From an uncultured Mailhella sp. (GTDB taxonomy: Bacteria > Desulfobacterota > Desulfovibrionia > Desulfovibrionales > Desulfovibrionaceae), in the NCBI GenBank assembly GCA_944324625.1, contig CALUWZ010000069.1, positions 1-8,499 of the forward strand: a stretch of DNA of 8,499 nucleotides, written 5' to 3'. The notes under the pieces are model-generated. The model saw nothing but the letters and a program-made list of their open reading frames with translations, had not been told where the DNA came from and did no database searches. Made by a program: the position numbers and the translations under genes. Positions 6,558 to 8,499 of the stretch are shown here, piece by piece (positions within the stretch are counted from its first letter, which is position 1; the number at the start of each line of letters is the position of its first letter).

Positions 6558-8499
6558 ATGCAGTATAAAGACGATATTTATAAAGGCCCTCTGTCATGGA
6601 TGGCGCGAAATACCGTAGCGGCCAATATTTTGATGGTGGTGCTTTTAATCGGCGGCATGCTGGTTTCCACGCAGGTTACCAAAGATGTTTTTCCGTCTTT
6701 TGCCCTTGGCACCATTACCGTAAGCGTGAGTTATCCCGGCGCAACGCCTACGGAAATTGAAAAAAGCATTACCAATGTCATTGAAGATGCCCTCGAAAGC
6801 GTGGACGGCATAAAGGAAACCGCAGCAAACATCAGTTCCGGCACAACGACAGTGACCCTGACTTTGCAGGATTATGCCGATGAAAATAAGGTTCTGCAGG
6901 ACGTTAAGGCGGAAGTGGACCGCATAACCACGTTTCCGAAAGATGCGGAAAAACCTGTTGTTGCCCTGCGTGCGCGGCATGTGGAAGTTTTGAACCTTTT
7001 GCTTTACGGCAATAAGGATTATCAGATTCTGCGCTACTGGGCCGATATTATTAAAGATGATTTGTCTCAGTCGCCGCTTGTTGCCCGAGTGGATGTGGAA
7101 GGTGCCAAGGATTTGGAAATCCATGTGGAAGTTCCGCAGGATAATTTGCGTAAGTACGGATTAAAACTTGAAGAAATAGCCCAGATTATCGGAGATACAT
7201 CCATTGAGCTCGGAGGCGGCACGCTGGAAACCCGTTCCGGTGACATTCTTCTGCGCGTTGACGAACGCCGTGACTATGCCTCTGAATTTGCGGATATAGT
7301 GGTGCGCACCAATGAAGACGGAAGCCGCTTGCTGCTGGAAGACATTGCCGATATTTCCGAAGGCGTGGAAGATGTCAGCCGCTGGTCTGAATTTAACGGT
7401 GAAGATACCATTTTTCTTGCCGTTTATAAAAATGAAAGCAACGATCCTGTGACCGTTGCCAATGCAGCTTTAAAAATTATAAATTATTACAATGAAATAC
7501 TTCCGGGAGACATACGCCTTGAAATACGCAGCAATCTTTCCGACATTTACAAGGCCCGTTCGGAAATTTTGATAAGCAATGCCGTTTCCGGGGTTATACT
7601 GGTTTTTATCTGTCTTGCAGTTTTTTTGCGGCCGTCACTTGCGCTTTGGGTAAGCCTCGGCATTCCTACGTCCGTGCTCGGTGCGTTTTGGTTCTTTATT
7701 CCGTTTAATTTGACGGTCAATATCATCACCATGTTTGCTTTTATCGTGACTCTCGGCATTGTGGTGGATGATGCCATTGTGGTGGGCGAAAATATCAGTA
7801 CGTGGCAGGACAGGGGAAAATCGGCGCTTGAAGCCGCCGTGCTCGGCATACGGGAAGTTGCCATGCCCGTTGTTTTCAGCGTGCTGACCAATATGCTGAC
7901 ATTTATGCCGATTTTGTTTGTGCCGGGGATTATGGGAAAAATTTGGGTTGGTCTGCCGCTGATTATCATTGCCGTGTTTACCTGTTCGCTTATCGAATCG
8001 CTTTTTGTTCTGCCTGCCCACCTTTCCCATCAGCAGAAAGTTGTCGTGGAACCGGGCAGACATTATATTTGGTGGAAAGAACCGATAAAATGGATATGCA
8101 GCAAGCAGGATATTTTCAATAAGGCATTTATGTATTTTGTGGAATACCGTTACGGCGCGTTTGTTAATTTTGTGATAAAAAACCGCTATGTCACGGTTGC
8201 CGTCGGTGTGGCTCTGCTTATCTGCAGTCTGGCTTACGCGCTTTCGGGACGTTTGGGTTTTGACCTCATGCCCAAGGCGGAATCGGATTATTCTTTTGCG
8301 GAACTTACCATGCCTTCGGGTGCGCCGAAACAGGAAATTGACAGAATTAAAAATCATTTGGTTGATGCTGCCAAAGAAGTGATTGACGAAAACGGGGGAG
8401 AGGAACTTTCCACAGGCATTTATGTGAATATTGACGAAGATTCCATGCAAATCCGCGTGTATTTGACCGATGCAGACGTGCGGCCCATTACTACGGAGG
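6558..8499 (+). CDS. RND efflux inner-membrane pump (AcrB-like), 3'-truncated by window edge
   Basis: An uninterrupted frame runs from ATG 6558 to the window edge (647 codons plus 1 nt; the family is usually about 1,000-1,060 aa). It is the proton-driven inner-membrane component of the efflux system. TM1 is at about 21-40. A first periplasmic porter region follows (about 41-337), with VSYPGATPTEIEKSIT (57-72) as a clear family signature. TM2-TM6 fall in about 338-490. TM4 holds GIVVDDAIVVGENI (400-413), with the paired aspartates D404/D405 that match the AcrB proton-relay residues D407/D408. TM7 is at about 543-563, then the second porter region begins (GFDLMPKAESDY, 567-578). The start is 1 nt after the adaptor stop (TGATATG) and has no obvious ribosome site, so translational coupling is likely. 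M15 (base 6600) is a less likely start because the segment before TM1 is typical of the family. The substrate cannot be assigned. Confidence 0.95.
   Translation, partial: MQYKDDIYKGPLSWMARNTVAANILMVVLLIGGMLVSTQVTKDVFPSFALGTITVSVSYPGATPTEIEKSITNVIEDALESVDGIKETAANISSGTTTVTLTLQDYADENKVLQDVKAEVDRITTFPKDAEKPVVALRARHVEVLNLLLYGNKDYQILRYWADIIKDDLSQSPLVARVDVEGAKDLEIHVEVPQDNLRKYGLKLEEIAQIIGDTSIELGGGTLETRSGDILLRVDERRDYASEFADIVVRTNEDGSRLLLEDIADISEGVEDVSRWSEFNGEDTIFLAVYKNESNDPVTVANAALKIINYYNEILPGDIRLEIRSNLSDIYKARSEILISNAVSGVILVFICLAVFLRPSLALWVSLGIPTSVLGAFWFFIPFNLTVNIITMFAFIVTLGIVVDDAIVVGENISTWQDRGKSALEAAVLGIREVAMPVVFSVLTNMLTFMPILFVPGIMGKIWVGLPLIIIAVFTCSLIESLFVLPAHLSHQQKVVVEPGRHYIWWKEPIKWICSKQDIFNKAFMYFVEYRYGAFVNFVIKNRYVTVAVGVALLICSLAYALSGRLGFDLMPKAESDYSFAELTMPSGAPKQEIDRIKNHLVDAAKEVIDENGGEELSTGIYVNIDEDSMQIRVYLTDADVRPITTE

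Noticed and set aside
7635..8450. Long minus-strand open frame of 271 codons
   Set aside because: It lies wholly inside the RND pump frame, which carries unmistakable family motifs. The minus-strand product is rich in His, Arg, Lys and Asn with no recognisable domain, as expected of an antisense shadow.

Overview
The window reads as an ordinary chromosomal stretch from a Gram-negative bacterium. It encodes an outer-membrane lipoprotein channel, a complete tripartite RND efflux architecture and a DsbD-type periplasmic thiol system. Base composition is moderate, judged by eye at somewhat under 50% GC, with AT-rich gaps between transcription units. Gene content and protein style suggest an anaerobic deltaproteobacterium of the Desulfovibrionaceae type, but that assignment is inference, since no marker gene is present. 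All genes are on the + strand.

Positions 1-1890 form one compact unit. It starts with the C-terminal end of a DsbD-like thiol:disulfide reductase (left-truncated by the window). Two membrane proteins follow that match the two halves of the ThrE / YjjP-YjjB exporter superfamily; they overlap in an ATGA and are probably obligate partners.

Positions 1891-2006 are an AT-rich leader with a plausible promoter and an unusual set of mutually exclusive short helices just upstream of a SulP-family anion transporter (2007-3758). The transporter carries a C-terminal STAS domain. A strong AT-rich stem-loop terminator (3787-3824) closes this unit.

Positions 3847-8499 are an RND efflux operon in the order outer-membrane factor, periplasmic adaptor, inner-membrane pump. 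The first two genes overlap by 8 nt. The pump ATG comes 1 nt after the adaptor stop, and the pump runs off the right edge after 647 codons. No regulator is visible in the window. A good sigma70-like promoter overlaps the terminator and places the predicted transcription start at the ATG of the first gene, so this operon may begin with a leaderless message.

No mobile element, CRISPR array, tRNA, rRNA or phage gene is seen, and no gap without a gene exceeds 300 bases. I do not see a clearly new biological system. The points most worth checking are the structured leader of the SulP gene, the possible leaderless start of the efflux operon, and the pairing of a YjjPB-like exporter with a SulP/STAS transporter, which in E. 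coli are both linked to succinate transport.
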